Notes under the pieces: model-generated | What the model saw: the letters and a program-made list of their open reading frames with translations, nothing else | Told to the model about the DNA's origin: nothing | Databases searched by the model: none | Origin: Methanohalophilus portucalensis | GTDB taxonomy: Archaea > Halobacteriota > Methanosarcinia > Methanosarcinales > Methanosarcinaceae | Length of the DNA: 64,000 nt | Direction of reading: 5' to 3' | Assembly: GCF_002761295.1 (NCBI RefSeq) | Contig: NZ_CP017881.1 | Coordinates: 124,001-188,000, forward strand | Translations under genes and position numbers: made by a program | In this document: one piece after another, positions 50,430 through 59,744 of the stretch | Layout of the letters: each line of letters opens with the position of its first letter | Numbering within the stretch: position 1 is the stretch's first letter

Positions 50430-51704
50430 ATGACCCTCAGAGATTTTATTGACAGGATCCGTACTTCCGGAAGGCTTACCGTAATCAAAGAAAAGGTAAA
50501 TGCCGAGTACGAGGCACCGATGATTGCAAAAAATACCTCCGGACCTGTGCTTTTCGAAAATATTAACGGCCACCGGGCTATCATGAACGTATTGGGAAGC
50601 AGGGATGAGCTGGGAGCAATGCTTAATGTCAATAGAAAGGACATTATCCAGAGTCTTTCCGGGATACAGCCGGATGGTGAAATAAAGATTGTGGATTCAT
50701 CTCCCACAAAAGAAGTTTGTGTAGAGGAAGTGGACCTCTATTCTCTTCCTATAATGACTCATTTTGAGAAAGACGGTGGTCCCTATATTACGGCAGGAAT
50801 AGTTGTTTCCGAATACGATGGTGTGGCAAATGCCTCGATCCATCGCCTGATGGTTGTGGGGAAAAATAAACTGGCTGCACGCCTTGTGCCTCCAAGACAT
50901 ACATATCTTCTGCAAAAGGAGGCGGAAAACAATGGTGACCCATTGCCTGTTTCCATAGTACTGGGCCCGCATCCTGCAGTTGCTTTTGCATCCACCACAA
51001 GGGTTGGGGAAGGCAAGGAATTTAATTATGCGGCTTCCCTGATGGGTAATTCTGTGGAACTTTTTGAATGTGATAATGGTGTAAAGACCCCACATTCTGA
51101 AATTGTCATGGAAGGTTACATCTATCCCGAAGAAAGGACAGATGAAGGTCCATTTGTGGATATTACGGGTACCTATGATCTTGTGCGCCAGGAGCCTGTC
51201 ATAACGGTTACCAGAATATGGCATCGTAAAGACCCCATATATCACGGAATATTGCCCGCAGGTCCCGAACACCTGTTGATGATGGGTGTGCCTTATGAAC
51301 CCCGTATCTACGGAGCTGTCGGAGAAGTTACAAAAGTAAAGAATGTAATTCTGACCGAAGGAGGGTGCTGCTACCTTCATGCCATTGTCCAGATTGAAAA
51401 GCAGACAGAGGGAGATGCAAAAAACGCCATTATGGCAGCGTTTGCCGCCCATACCAGTCTCAAACATGTGATTGTTGTGGATGAGGATATAGATATATTT
51501 GACAGCGACGATATCGAATTTGCAATGGCAACACGTGTGAAGGCGGATTCAGATGTTATGATAATTACCGGAGTCCGGGGAAGCTCTCTTGATCCGCGGG
51601 GTGCCTTAGACGGTACAACTACTAAAATGGGTATTGATGCCACAAAGGTGCTGGCAGAAAAAGAGAAATTTGAAAGAGCAACAATGCCAAAAAATATTAA
51701 CTGA
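50430..51704 (+). CDS. UbiD-family decarboxylase, probable anhydromevalonate phosphate decarboxylase
   Basis: A 424-aa UbiD-family enzyme (ENINGHRAIMNVLGSRDELG start; LPIMTHFEKDGGPYITAGIV, HRLMVVGKNKLAARLVPPRHTYL, EGYIYPEERTDEGPFVDITGTYD, VVDEDIDIFDSDDIEFAMATR). These enzymes use prenylated FMN. The gene directly precedes both subunits of phosphomevalonate dehydratase, which in archaea gives trans-anhydromevalonate 5-phosphate; decarboxylation yields isopentenyl phosphate. The context therefore favours that role over ubiquinone-type or menaquinone decarboxylation. No Shine-Dalgarno is seen. Confidence 0.9.
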   Translation: MTLRDFIDRIRTSGRLTVIKEKVNAEYEAPMIAKNTSGPVLFENINGHRAIMNVLGSRDELGAMLNVNRKDIIQSLSGIQPDGEIKIVDSSPTKEVCVEEVDLYSLPIMTHFEKDGGPYITAGIVVSEYDGVANASIHRLMVVGKNKLAARLVPPRHTYLLQKEAENNGDPLPVSIVLGPHPAVAFASTTRVGEGKEFNYAASLMGNSVELFECDNGVKTPHSEIVMEGYIYPEERTDEGPFVDITGTYDLVRQEPVITVTRIWHRKDPIYHGILPAGPEHLLMMGVPYEPRIYGAVGEVTKVKNVILTEGGCCYLHAIVQIEKQTEGDAKNAIMAAFAAHTSLKHVIVVDEDIDIFDSDDIEFAMATRVKADSDVMIITGVRGSSLDPRGALDGTTTKMGIDATKVLAEKEKFERATMPKNIN

Positions 51705-51725
51705 TCATATTTGAAGGTTTATTAT

Positions 51726-52916
51726 ATGTATCTCACACCTGAAGAAGAAAGAATAATGGTAGGAGAAAGCGGCCCTACCCTGCAAAAGGCCATGGAAATA
51801 CTGGTTGCACTGGGTGATATCTACGAGGCAGACCGCCTGATTCCTATTAAAAGTGCCCAGATTGCAGGCGTCTCCTATAAAACGATGGGGGATGCCGGTC
51901 TGGAATGGATATCCGATCTTGAAGGCAAGGTGCAGGTACCTTCCATTCTCAATCCTGCCGGCATGGATCTTGAAAGATGGCAGGAGATGGGAGTATCTGC
52001 CGAATTTGCCGAAAAGCAGCAGGAGATCATTGAAGCATATGGCAGCCTGGGTATAGAAGTCCAGTGTACATGCACGCCCTACTACCTGCAAAGTTTTTCG
52101 GCTACCTACGGTGATCATCTTGCCTGGAGTGAATCCTCTGCTGTATCCTATGCCAATTCCGTTATCGGAGCCCGTACCAACCGTGAAGGTGGTCCTTCTG
52201 CTCTCTGTGCAGCTCTTGTAGGTAAAACCGCAAACTATGGTTATCATCTGGATGAGAACAGGACACCTGAACTTATGATCACCGTGGATTGTGAACTGGA
52301 GCCTTCAGACTATGCAGTCCTGGGATATATCGCAGGCAAAGCAGCAGGTAAACGTGTGCCCCTATTCAGGATGCAATCTACGCCCCACAGGGACCAGCTC
52401 AAAGCACTGGGTGCTGCAATGGCTGCATCAGGTGCAGTAGCCCTCTATCATGTGGAAGGTGTCACTCCTGAAACCCGCAGAAAATATTTCGAACCGCCCG
52501 CAGAACAACTGACGATTGAAAGAAGCCAGATAGATGAAGTTTATGAAACAGTATCAGGTGATGGAATTACAGAATGTGACAGCGCTGCTGTGGGTTGTCC
52601 TCACTGTTCACCGGAAGAACTGGAAGATGTTGCTGCAAAGCTTGAAGGTAAGGTCGTGGACAACAATGTCTGGATATTTACTTCAAGAGAAGTTGCTGCG
52701 TCCAATCCCAAGCTTGTAGAAAGTATCGAGAAAAGTGGTGCAAAGGTCCTTTGTGACACATGTATGGTAGTCTCCCCTGCAACCGATAAGTTCTCTCACA
52801 TGGCAGTAAATTCCGGAAAAGCCTATGCCTATCTGCCGGGAATGTGTAAGGTGGCCGCAACAATTGCCAATATTGATAAATGCATGGAAAAAGGGGGTGG
52901 AGCCCATTCGGATTAA
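51726..52916 (+). CDS. Phosphomevalonate dehydratase large subunit (aconitase X catalytic domain)
   Basis: A 396-aa aconitase-X protein with the cluster-binding cysteines in CTCTPYY, CELEPSD-type region, GCPHCSPEE and LCDTCMVV, and [26 protein letters not shown] at the start. Archaeal members dehydrate (R)-mevalonate 5-phosphate with a 4Fe-4S cluster. GAAGGT stands seven bases before the ATG at 51726, which I prefer to TTG 15 bases upstream. The small subunit gene overlaps the end. This is the second enzyme of the archaeal mevalonate route encoded here. Confidence 0.9.
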   Translation: MYLTPEEERIMVGESGPTLQKAMEILVALGDIYEADRLIPIKSAQIAGVSYKTMGDAGLEWISDLEGKVQVPSILNPAGMDLERWQEMGVSAEFAEKQQEIIEAYGSLGIEVQCTCTPYYLQSFSATYGDHLAWSESSAVSYANSVIGARTNREGGPSALCAALVGKTANYGYHLDENRTPELMITVDCELEPSDYAVLGYIAGKAAGKRVPLFRMQSTPHRDQLKALGAAMAASGAVALYHVEGVTPETRRKYFEPPAEQLTIERSQIDEVYETVSGDGITECDSAAVGCPHCSPEELEDVAAKLEGKVVDNNVWIFTSREVAASNPKLVESIEKSGAKVLCDTCMVVSPATDKFSHMAVNSGKAYAYLPGMCKVAATIANIDKCMEKGGGAHSD

Positions 52917-53307
52917 AGGCAGGGGTATCTCTAAAGGAAGTGTTGGCGGTGAAATATTGCTTTCAGAGGACCCAATCTCATTTCTGGGCAACGTAGATCC
53001 CCAAACAGGTAAGATCGTTGATCCAGAGCATTGTCTTTTCGGGAAAAATATAGCTGGCAAGGTATTGGTATTTCCTCATGGGAAAGGTTCTACAGTGGGT
53101 TCCTATGTAATATACCAGCTTTTCAAAAATGGTGTTGCTCCGGTTGCAATGGTAAACCTGGAATGTGAACCGATAGTAGCTGTGGGAGCGATCATATCCG
53201 AAATCCCTCTGGTTGATAGTCTGGAAAGTAATCCATTTGAGATGCTGGAGGATGGTATGAACGTGAACGTAAATGGTAATGAAGGCTGGCTGGAAACAAA
53301 GGATTAA
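52897..53307 (+). CDS. Phosphomevalonate dehydratase small subunit (aconitase X swivel domain)
   Basis: A 136-aa swivel-domain protein (DUF126 type) with [34 protein letters not shown] and [20 protein letters not shown]. It completes the dehydratase with the large subunit. The start is GTG at 52897 by position (AAGGGG before it), giving a 20-base overlap with the large subunit gene; the longer open frame upstream is a shadow of that gene. A GTG start is likely but not certain. Confidence 0.87.
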   Translation: MEPIRIKGRGISKGSVGGEILLSEDPISFLGNVDPQTGKIVDPEHCLFGKNIAGKVLVFPHGKGSTVGSYVIYQLFKNGVAPVAMVNLECEPIVAVGAIISEIPLVDSLESNPFEMLEDGMNVNVNGNEGWLETKD

Positions 53308-53308
53308 G

Positions 53309-54418
53309 ATGGGTTTGAAACGGAAACCTTCAGTAGACCCTCAGGTCAAACATCTTATTGATTGGATGTATCTTCAGGTAAGTCCTTTTTTCAGGGTATA
53401 TGAGGTGAACTATCATGCCGGGTCGGTCTATTTCTATGGAATGCCACGGGTTAGCCGCAAGATCATACAGGAATCTCTCACGGCACAGTTTGCCTCCAGG
53501 GGTTACAACCTTGCTATCGAATCAAAGTTAGGGGAAGAGGTAATTGCAGCGATTCCCTTCAAACAAGGAAAGGACAGGGTCTGGATTAATGTTGTGCTGG
53601 CAATAGCCACTTTTTTTACAACCATGTTTGCCGGTGCAAGCATGTTCGGAGCAGATGTAATTGCAGATCCAATCTCTGCTTTTGAAGGTTTGCCTTTTAC
53701 TATTGCTATAATGGGTGTGTTGGGTTCACACGAGATGGGACACTACCTCGCAGCTCGCAGGCACGGAATGCAAACTTCCCTGCCCTATTTCATTCCCTTT
53801 CCTTCCATTATCGGAACAATGGGGGCGGTTATCAAGCACAAGGGAATGATACCGGATAGGAAATCCCTGTTTGATGTGGCAGTTTCAGGCCCCCTTGTAG
53901 GACTTGTGGCCTCAGTAATTGTAACGATCATAGGTTTGATGCAACCTCCTGTGGAGTTCTCTCAGGCACCCGGGACCCTTATGATAGACCTGCAGATGCC
54001 TCCCCTATTTGCCTTCATTCAATGGTTAATGGGTTCCAGTGGCCAAACCATTCACCCTGTGGCTTTTGCCGGCTGGGTGGGCATGTTTGTCACCCTGCTC
54101 AACCTACTGCCTTCGGGTCAGCTGGATGGAGGGCATGCCATGCGTGCAATGCTTGGTGAAAAAGCTAAATACATTTCTTCAGCAATGCCGGTTCTACTCG
54201 GATTGATAGCCATTTATATAGGTACTGTAATGGGTCAGAATGCTGGAATCTGGTTTTTCTGGGCGATTTTACTCTTCCTTTTTGCTGCCGCAGGCCATCC
54301 CCGGCCAATGGAAGACAGGAACGAACTTGGTGGCAAAAGGATGCTGCTGGGAATAGTTACTTTCGTGCTGGGCCTGTTGTGTTTCACACCGGTTCCTTTT
54401 ACTATAGTTACTGTTTAA
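53309..54418 (+). CDS. Site-2 protease family zinc metalloprotease (M50)
   Basis: A 369-aa membrane protein with about eight spans. The zinc motif is SHEMGHYLAARRHG (HExxH) and the second ligand region NLLPSGQLDGGHAMRA holds the NxxPxxxLDGG pattern. Such proteases cleave membrane-bound regulators within the bilayer. The N-terminal 90 residues form a soluble domain (KHLIDWMYLQVSPFFRVYEV). It starts with ATG, one base after the dehydratase small-subunit stop, so it belongs to the same transcript, although no metabolic link is evident. Confidence 0.9.
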   Translation: MGLKRKPSVDPQVKHLIDWMYLQVSPFFRVYEVNYHAGSVYFYGMPRVSRKIIQESLTAQFASRGYNLAIESKLGEEVIAAIPFKQGKDRVWINVVLAIATFFTTMFAGASMFGADVIADPISAFEGLPFTIAIMGVLGSHEMGHYLAARRHGMQTSLPYFIPFPSIIGTMGAVIKHKGMIPDRKSLFDVAVSGPLVGLVASVIVTIIGLMQPPVEFSQAPGTLMIDLQMPPLFAFIQWLMGSSGQTIHPVAFAGWVGMFVTLLNLLPSGQLDGGHAMRAMLGEKAKYISSAMPVLLGLIAIYIGTVMGQNAGIWFFWAILLFLFAAAGHPRPMEDRNELGGKRMLLGIVTFVLGLLCFTPVPFTIVTV

Positions 54419-54431
54419 GGAAGTGAAATGA

Positions 54432-55535
54432 GTGGATATAAATCTCCGATGGCATCGAAAGAATTCATACAGTCTGGCGACCCTTTATCCCTTGCTTGAA
54501 AATGCCGGTTTTGTCCGGCATCCGGTTGACGGCATAATGGTGTACAGTTTTTCCACCGCCCAAAAAAGAAGCATATTTAGGGAAGTATCCTCTTCAAAAA
54601 CAGATTCTGTCTATATAGCAGGAGGGCCGCATCCATCAGGCTCAGTGGAAGAAACTCTTGGGTTTTTTGATTATGTGGTGGTCGGAGAGGGAGAAGAAAC
54701 CCTGCCAGAACTTGTGGATACCCTGCAGATGGGTGGAGATGTTTCAAAAGTAGCCGGTATCGCCTACAAAAAAGATGGTAATATTGTGCATACGGGTGCC
54801 CGGCAACCGGTAAACCTTGATGATTATCCCTGTTTTGACTGTGATGGCCCCAGGTCACCAATTGAAATCAGCCGGGGATGTCCCTGGAATTGTAAATATT
54901 GCCAGACTCCCAGACTTTTAGGTCACAAAATGCGTCATCGAAGTATTGATTCCATTGTTCATTATGCACGCTGCTACAATGACCTGAGATTTATCTCTTC
55001 AAATGCTTTTGCCTACGGAGGTGCCGGGATTCATCCAAGGCTGGATAAAGTTGAGAAATTACTTGCCTCCCTTGCAGAACTTGAGGGAAAAAATATCTAT
55101 TTTGGCACTTTCCCCTCGGAAGTGCGTCCTGAATTCATTACAGAGGATGCTCTGGAACTGGTGGATAAATACTGCACAAACAAAAGTATAAGCCTGGGTG
55201 GCCAATCAGGCAGTGATAGGATCCTCAGACAAATTCACAGGGGACATAGCAGTGAAGATATCTTTAATGCCGTTGAGCACTGTGTGAACAAAGCTATCGT
55301 GCCGATGGTGGATTTCATATTCGGTTTTCCCGGTGAAAACGAAGAGGACCAGCGAATCACCCTCGATATGATCAATTGGATAATCAGTAAAGGGGGCAAG
55401 GTGCGGGCTCACTATCTGACCCCCCTGCCTTCGACACCTTATGAAAATATAGTTCCTGCACCGATTGAACCGGATGTAAATAAACTTCTGGGTAAACTGG
55501 CACTGGATGGGAATTTGACAGGAAAATGGGCTTAA
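54432..55535 (+). CDS. B12-binding / radical SAM domain protein (MJ1487-type family)
   Basis: A 367-aa protein. The first 140 residues resemble a cobalamin-binding domain (VYSFSTAQKR, AGGPHPSGSVEETLGFFDYVVVGEGEETLPELVDTL). The radical SAM core follows with the cluster motif SRGCPWNCKYCQTP (C-x3-C-x2-C). This matches an archaeal family first seen as MJ1487, function unknown. GTG is the start, with GGAAGTGA before it. It lies 13 bp after the protease. Its stop TAA overlaps that of the facing YkgJ-like gene through the palindrome TTAA. Confidence 0.85.
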   Translation: MDINLRWHRKNSYSLATLYPLLENAGFVRHPVDGIMVYSFSTAQKRSIFREVSSSKTDSVYIAGGPHPSGSVEETLGFFDYVVVGEGEETLPELVDTLQMGGDVSKVAGIAYKKDGNIVHTGARQPVNLDDYPCFDCDGPRSPIEISRGCPWNCKYCQTPRLLGHKMRHRSIDSIVHYARCYNDLRFISSNAFAYGGAGIHPRLDKVEKLLASLAELEGKNIYFGTFPSEVRPEFITEDALELVDKYCTNKSISLGGQSGSDRILRQIHRGHSSEDIFNAVEHCVNKAIVPMVDFIFGFPGENEEDQRITLDMINWIISKGGKVRAHYLTPLPSTPYENIVPAPIEPDVNKLLGKLALDGNLTGKWA

Positions 55536-56236
55536 CTTTTATCTTTAATACTGTGAGTATGAAATTGTCCGCAGTGGTACACGTTAACGACAATTTCTTT
55601 CCCTGAATTGTATTTTTTCATCTGTCTTTCGTACTGTCTCTGGGAAGGTTTGAGTTTATTTTCTCTGAAATGGGATAACAGGGTAGTAAGGAAATCTATT
55701 CGGTGTTGCAGGAATCCGGTTTCATATTCTATCACGTCTTTTGCCATCTGCATGGCATCCTTCTCAGTCATTTCACAGTGATAGTAACCGTGTTCGTTCA
55801 GGCCTGCTACATGTCTCCACAGGAGCTTGCCTTTTCTGTCGGGTTCGCGATTGAGCATATACGGATATATGCTGCATATCGAAGGTCTCTGTTTATATAT
55901 GGTACACAGGCCATCTTCTCCCAGGAAAGCACAGGTGCCGTCATCCTTGTAGGTCAGGGCATACCCCTGTACATAGAAATTGCCCTTGTTATCACAGTAA
56001 TCAAAATAAGGCGCAGGTGTAATTTTTGAAGGATCGGTCATCCTGATTCTCTCAACATCCTTCTCCAGCAGGAAAACATGATCATTGTAGTCGCGGGTGC
56101 AACAGCGTGTGCATCTGCTGCATTCAAAACCCACATCTTTGATTATATCAACCAGTTCTTCAAAAGGATATGCCTCTACGGCAGAAAGATCTGATCTGGC
56201 CTGTGCGAGCTCTTTACTTATCAAAGCTATCTGCAT
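55532..56236 (-). CDS. YkgJ-type zinc/iron-chelating cysteine cluster protein
   Basis: A 234-aa protein with FECSRCTRCCTRDY, GTCAFLGEDGLCTIYKQRPSICSIYPYM, the cysteine pattern of the YkgJ family, thought to bind zinc or an iron-sulfur cluster. ALISKELAQARSDLSAVEAYPFEELVDI forms an extra N-terminal helix. ATG at 56236 was used; a GTG one codon earlier also exists. Possible leaderless mRNA with TTAAATAC about 30 bp upstream. Function unknown. A 4-bp overlap joins it tail to tail with the radical SAM gene. Confidence 0.82.
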   Translation of the reverse strand: MQIALISKELAQARSDLSAVEAYPFEELVDIIKDVGFECSRCTRCCTRDYNDHVFLLEKDVERIRMTDPSKITPAPYFDYCDNKGNFYVQGYALTYKDDGTCAFLGEDGLCTIYKQRPSICSIYPYMLNREPDRKGKLLWRHVAGLNEHGYYHCEMTEKDAMQMAKDVIEYETGFLQHRIDFLTTLLSHFRENKLKPSQRQYERQMKKYNSGKEIVVNVYHCGQFHTHSIKDKS

Positions 56237-56278
56237 CACCTGGGACTAACCGCGCTGGCATAGTATTTAAGAATATTT

Positions 56279-56704
56279 TCAACGGACTACATATACAGGT
56301 TTTTTAGAATTGCGTATCACCTTCTCCGCAACACCGCCAAGCAGGAATTCTCTGGTGCTTTGCTGACCCCTGGAACCAATGACGATCATATCAACACTCT
56401 TTCGTTCAGCAAAATCCATGATCTTATCTGACGGATATCCTTCCAGCATTTTTGTCTCGCAGGACAAACCCTTCTCTTCTGCAATAGCCGTTGCCTTCCT
56501 GAATGCGTCTTTGCCCATCTCCTCCAGAACCCGGCGAGAAGGACTCCAGGAATCAGGATTTGACAGAAGGGATGAACCGGGATGTACCACATAAACAACG
56601 TAAATACGACTATCCAAACTCTTTGCAATTTCCATCCCCGCTTCAAGCACCTCTTCCGAATAAACGGAACCGTCAATGGAAATAAGCATTTTTGTGTGAC
56701 TCAT
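56279..56704 (-). CDS. Universal stress protein (UspA family)
   Basis: A 141-aa Usp with KMLISIDGSVYSEEVLEAGMEIA at the N-terminus and IVIGSRGQQSTREFLLGGVAEKVIRNSKKPVYVVR at the C-terminus; G-x2-G-x9-G-type ATP-binding loop is present (GSRGQQSTREFLLGGVA). It probably binds ATP and serves stress adaptation. ATG follows AAGGGGGAT. Monocistronic. Confidence 0.93.
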   Translation of the reverse strand: MSHTKMLISIDGSVYSEEVLEAGMEIAKSLDSRIYVVYVVHPGSSLLSNPDSWSPSRRVLEEMGKDAFRKATAIAEEKGLSCETKMLEGYPSDKIMDFAERKSVDMIVIGSRGQQSTREFLLGGVAEKVIRNSKKPVYVVR

Positions 56705-56759
56705 TATCTAATCCCCCTTACAGTAAATTAGGACAGTATTTTTTATATAATTGTCGTGC

Positions 56760-58574
56760 TCATTTTTGTTCCCTGAGCTTTTCTGCAATACGTCTTGCAA
56801 GTGCCTTTCCGATTCCCTCTATTTCTGCGATCTCTTTTTCCTCAACCTGTCTGATCTTTTCCACAGAGCCGAAATGCTGCAGAAGTTCTTTCTTTTTCTT
56901 TTCCCCGATTCCTTCAATCCCATCCAGCTCGGAATGGGAAAGTCTCGCTGATCTTCTTTTCCTGTGGGAAGCCACTGCAAACCTGTGTGCTTCGTCCCTT
57001 ACCTGCATGAGTATTTTTAGTGCAGGGGATTTTTTTGGCAGAATCAGCAGTTTACGGGGATGGGTGTCTGGAAAAATTATATGCTCAAATTTCTTGGCAA
57101 GGCCGATTATGGGTATATTCATCTGCATTTTTTGCAATTCCCGGCTTGCGGCGTTGACCTGTCCTTCTCCCCCGTCGATAAGTATGAGGTCAGGAACGGC
57201 TTGTTTATCTTCTTTCATGCGGGAGTATCGCCTGTCAACAGATTCGGCCATCATGGCAAAATCATCAATTCCTTCAACACTTTTGATATTGTAATGCCTG
57301 TAATCCGCTTTTGAAGGTGTACCGTTTTTGAAAACCACCATCGAAGCTACCGGATCGGTTCCTGATATATTGGATATGTCAAAACCTTCTATGTGTCGGG
57401 GCAGAGTACCAAGTCCCAGTTTTTCCTGCAGCATCTCGAGCCCTTTCAGTGTCCCCTCCTTTTTTGCTTTCTCCGTGTTTGACCTCTCTCGGGCCATTGT
57501 GGCATTTTTCATCGCCATATCAAGGAGTTTTTTCTTTTCCCCTATCCGGGGAATGTTCAGGGTGACTTTCCTGCCAGCCTTTTCTGACAGCCATTTCAGG
57601 ATTACTTTTTCCTCTGGAGGCATTTCTGGCACAACAATTTCGGGAGGTACAGGGGAATCCTGATAGTATTGCTTAATGAATTCGGCAATAATTTCAGAGG
57701 ACGTACTTTTCCCCCGGTTCAGTTCAAAATCCGCCCGTCCCACCATGCTGCCGCTTCTCACGTAAAAGAGCTGCACATAGATGTCCTTTTCATCCACATG
57801 CAACCCGATGACATCCCTGTCATCGATTCCTGCAGTTGTCCTCTGCTGTTTTGCAAGTTCCTTTAAGCCTTCAATCTGGTCCCGGATGACCGAAGCTGCT
57901 TCATATCGCTGTTTTTCTGCATATTCCTGCATTTGCTGTCTGAGTTTGCCCAGCAGGTCACCGGTGTCTCCCCGGAGATACTTTACTGCAGCCTTCACAT
58001 TATCCCTGTATTCTTCCGCATCCACATCTCCTGTACAGGGTCCCATGCAGCGATTTATATGATAGTTCAGACAGGGCCTTTTCTTCTGTGCGGGATTGCC
58101 GTGGCACCTGCGGATTTTGAATATCTGGGATATCAGGTCAAGGGTGGTGCGTACCGGCTTTACGCTGGTGTATGGGCCAAAATAGACAGCATCATCCATT
58201 AACCTGCGTCTGACCAGATATATGCGCGGGTATCTGGAATTGATTGTTACCTTCACATAGGGATAACGTTTGTCATCCTTAAGACTGATATTGTACCTGG
58301 GCCTGTTTTTTTTGATAAGGTTGGCTTCCAGGATAAGGGCTTCAACTTCTGTGGATGTGACTATGTATTCTATATCCCTTATCTTGCTAACAAGGACCTT
58401 TGTTTTTGGACTCTTGTTTTTGTCGGCCTGAAAGTATTGACTGACCCTTTTCTTCAGGTCCCTGGCTTTACCGATGTAGATAATGGTATCATTTGCATCC
58501 TTCATCAGGTATACACCGGGCAGATGGGGAAAATCCGATATGTCCGGATGTCCCTGCACAATATTTTCACTCAT
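56760..58574 (-). CDS. uvrC: UvrC excinuclease subunit
   Basis: A 604-aa UvrC: GIY-YIG nuclease domain (GVYLMKDANDTIIYIGKARDLKKRVSQYF), Cys-rich part CLNYHINRCMGPC, UVR motif, RNase H-like C-terminal nuclease (GFDISNISGTDPVASMVVF, DLILIDGGEGQVNAA) and tandem HhH (LDGIEGIGEKKKKELLQHFGSVEKI). It makes the dual cuts in nucleotide excision repair. It is bacterial in origin; uvrA and uvrB are not in this window. ATG overlaps the upstream gene's stop, so they are coupled. Confidence 0.96.
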   Translation of the reverse strand: MSENIVQGHPDISDFPHLPGVYLMKDANDTIIYIGKARDLKKRVSQYFQADKNKSPKTKVLVSKIRDIEYIVTSTEVEALILEANLIKKNRPRYNISLKDDKRYPYVKVTINSRYPRIYLVRRRLMDDAVYFGPYTSVKPVRTTLDLISQIFKIRRCHGNPAQKKRPCLNYHINRCMGPCTGDVDAEEYRDNVKAAVKYLRGDTGDLLGKLRQQMQEYAEKQRYEAASVIRDQIEGLKELAKQQRTTAGIDDRDVIGLHVDEKDIYVQLFYVRSGSMVGRADFELNRGKSTSSEIIAEFIKQYYQDSPVPPEIVVPEMPPEEKVILKWLSEKAGRKVTLNIPRIGEKKKLLDMAMKNATMARERSNTEKAKKEGTLKGLEMLQEKLGLGTLPRHIEGFDISNISGTDPVASMVVFKNGTPSKADYRHYNIKSVEGIDDFAMMAESVDRRYSRMKEDKQAVPDLILIDGGEGQVNAASRELQKMQMNIPIIGLAKKFEHIIFPDTHPRKLLILPKKSPALKILMQVRDEAHRFAVASHRKRRSARLSHSELDGIEGIGEKKKKELLQHFGSVEKIRQVEEKEIAEIEGIGKALARRIAEKLREQK

Positions 58575-59335
58575 TTCTGTGGTGTGCACCCCTTGTAGCA
58601 GTGTTCAACGAACCTTTCATATGTAATATCCAGGATAGTTTCCAGATTCACTATATCTTCCCGGTTGTACTCAAGAAGCAGGTCAAGGGCTTTTTCATTC
58701 CCTTTTTCATATTCCTTCCACAGGCGCACGGCTTCAAAACCGTCCATGCCTTCTGTTTCTTCGGAACGGTTGATTCCCAGCATGTGTTCTATATTTTTGA
58801 GTCCGCCTTTAAATCCTACTCTCTTTAAAGGATACATAAGATCGGTATGCATTTGCTCCATTGTGATCTGAGGGAACTCTCGCTGTATAAAGGGCAGGTC
58901 AAAACGCGCACCATTAAAAGTCACCAGGAAATCGTATTGTTCCATCTCCTGTACTATTTCTTCCAGGTTTATGCCCCGCACGAAACTTTTCACGTCTTTA
59001 CCATCATAAACCCCGATGACAGTTATTTTAGAGGATGAAGGTGAAAGCCCTGTGGTTTCAATATCCACGTAGGCTACAGAGTCCGAAAAATTACGGAATC
59101 CTCTCCAGTGTTCGGATGTAGGTATCGATTTTGCAAAATAAGGAATATCGTGTATCTCCAGTTTTTCGATGGAGTTTTCAATTTCCATCGCAATTTTATC
59201 TTTTTTGGAATCCGGGAGGTTTATTGAGTTTTTATTCTGCAGGAAATCATTCCATGTGGTAATTCCACCGGACCATATCTTCCTCTCGGTTTCTTTCCCG
59301 ATACCCGGGATGTGGATATAAGTACTTGTAAGCAT
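58571..59335 (-). CDS. DEDD-type exonuclease with RNase H-like fold and HhH-like N-terminus
   Basis: A 254-aa protein. The N-terminus (IHIPGIGKETERKIWSGGI) resembles a helix-hairpin-helix. The central domain carries YVDIETTGL (D, E), VTFNGARFDLPFI (D) and YNREDIVNLE (D), the four acidic residues of DnaQ/RNase H-type exonucleases; relatives are annotated as YprB-like. ATG at 59335 with GGTGA upstream. It overlaps uvrC by four bases, pointing to a shared repair task, which I infer from coupling only. Confidence 0.83.
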   Translation of the reverse strand: MLTSTYIHIPGIGKETERKIWSGGITTWNDFLQNKNSINLPDSKKDKIAMEIENSIEKLEIHDIPYFAKSIPTSEHWRGFRNFSDSVAYVDIETTGLSPSSSKITVIGVYDGKDVKSFVRGINLEEIVQEMEQYDFLVTFNGARFDLPFIQREFPQITMEQMHTDLMYPLKRVGFKGGLKNIEHMLGINRSEETEGMDGFEAVRLWKEYEKGNEKALDLLLEYNREDIVNLETILDITYERFVEHCYKGCTPQK

Positions 59336-59473
59336 TAATGTCACCACTATTTTATATGATGGATTCAGCTCATGTAATTAAATTTGCCAGAATATATATC
59401 ATTTAAGAAAATGTATTTATATATATGACCAACGTAAATTCTTATACAATATACAACTATAACAGGGAATAAC
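59336..59473. promoter_or_regulatory. Divergent promoter region (exonuclease/uvrC and PRC-barrel genes)
   Basis: 138 bp, very AT-rich. TATTTATATATAT at about 59410-59422 is a strong TATA box for the rightward PRC-barrel gene; TATTTTATATGA near 59350 could serve the leftward gene. No ORF. Confidence 0.5.
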
Positions 59474-59737
59474 ATGCGCGCAGATATTACATCACTCTTT
59501 GGGTTAAACGTATATACCAACCTCGGTACTTATGTGGGTAAAGTTGACGACCTTGTAATGAACGTAGACGAGGGAGTAATAAGTGGTCTTGCTCTTTCTG
59601 ACATCAGCCGTGATTTTTTCGATGTGCCTACAAGGGGTGTCATAATTCCTTATCGCTGGGTAGTCACAAGCGGGGACATCGTTCTGATCAGGGATGTTGT
59701 CAGCAAATTCAGGAAAAAAGAGCAAGTAGAAGACTGA
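59474..59737 (+). CDS. PRC-barrel domain protein
   Basis: An 87-aa protein that is one PRC-barrel: FGLNVYTNLGTYVGKVDDLVMNVDEGVISGLAL and the closing VIIPYRWVVTSGDIVLIRD. Such small archaeal PRC-barrel proteins have been tied to RNA metabolism or to cell division (CdpB family); this one is not clearly assigned. ATG after AGGGAATAAC. The Thg1 gene follows 7 bp later, so the two are cotranscribed. Confidence 0.87.
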   Translation: MRADITSLFGLNVYTNLGTYVGKVDDLVMNVDEGVISGLALSDISRDFFDVPTRGVIIPYRWVVTSGDIVLIRDVVSKFRKKEQVED

Positions 59738-59744
59738 TCATCTC

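Noticed and set aside
50697-51467. Open frame on the minus strand within the UbiD-type gene
   Set aside because: Antisense to a clear UbiD protein; encoded residues are Cys/His/Phe-rich and unlike a folded protein.
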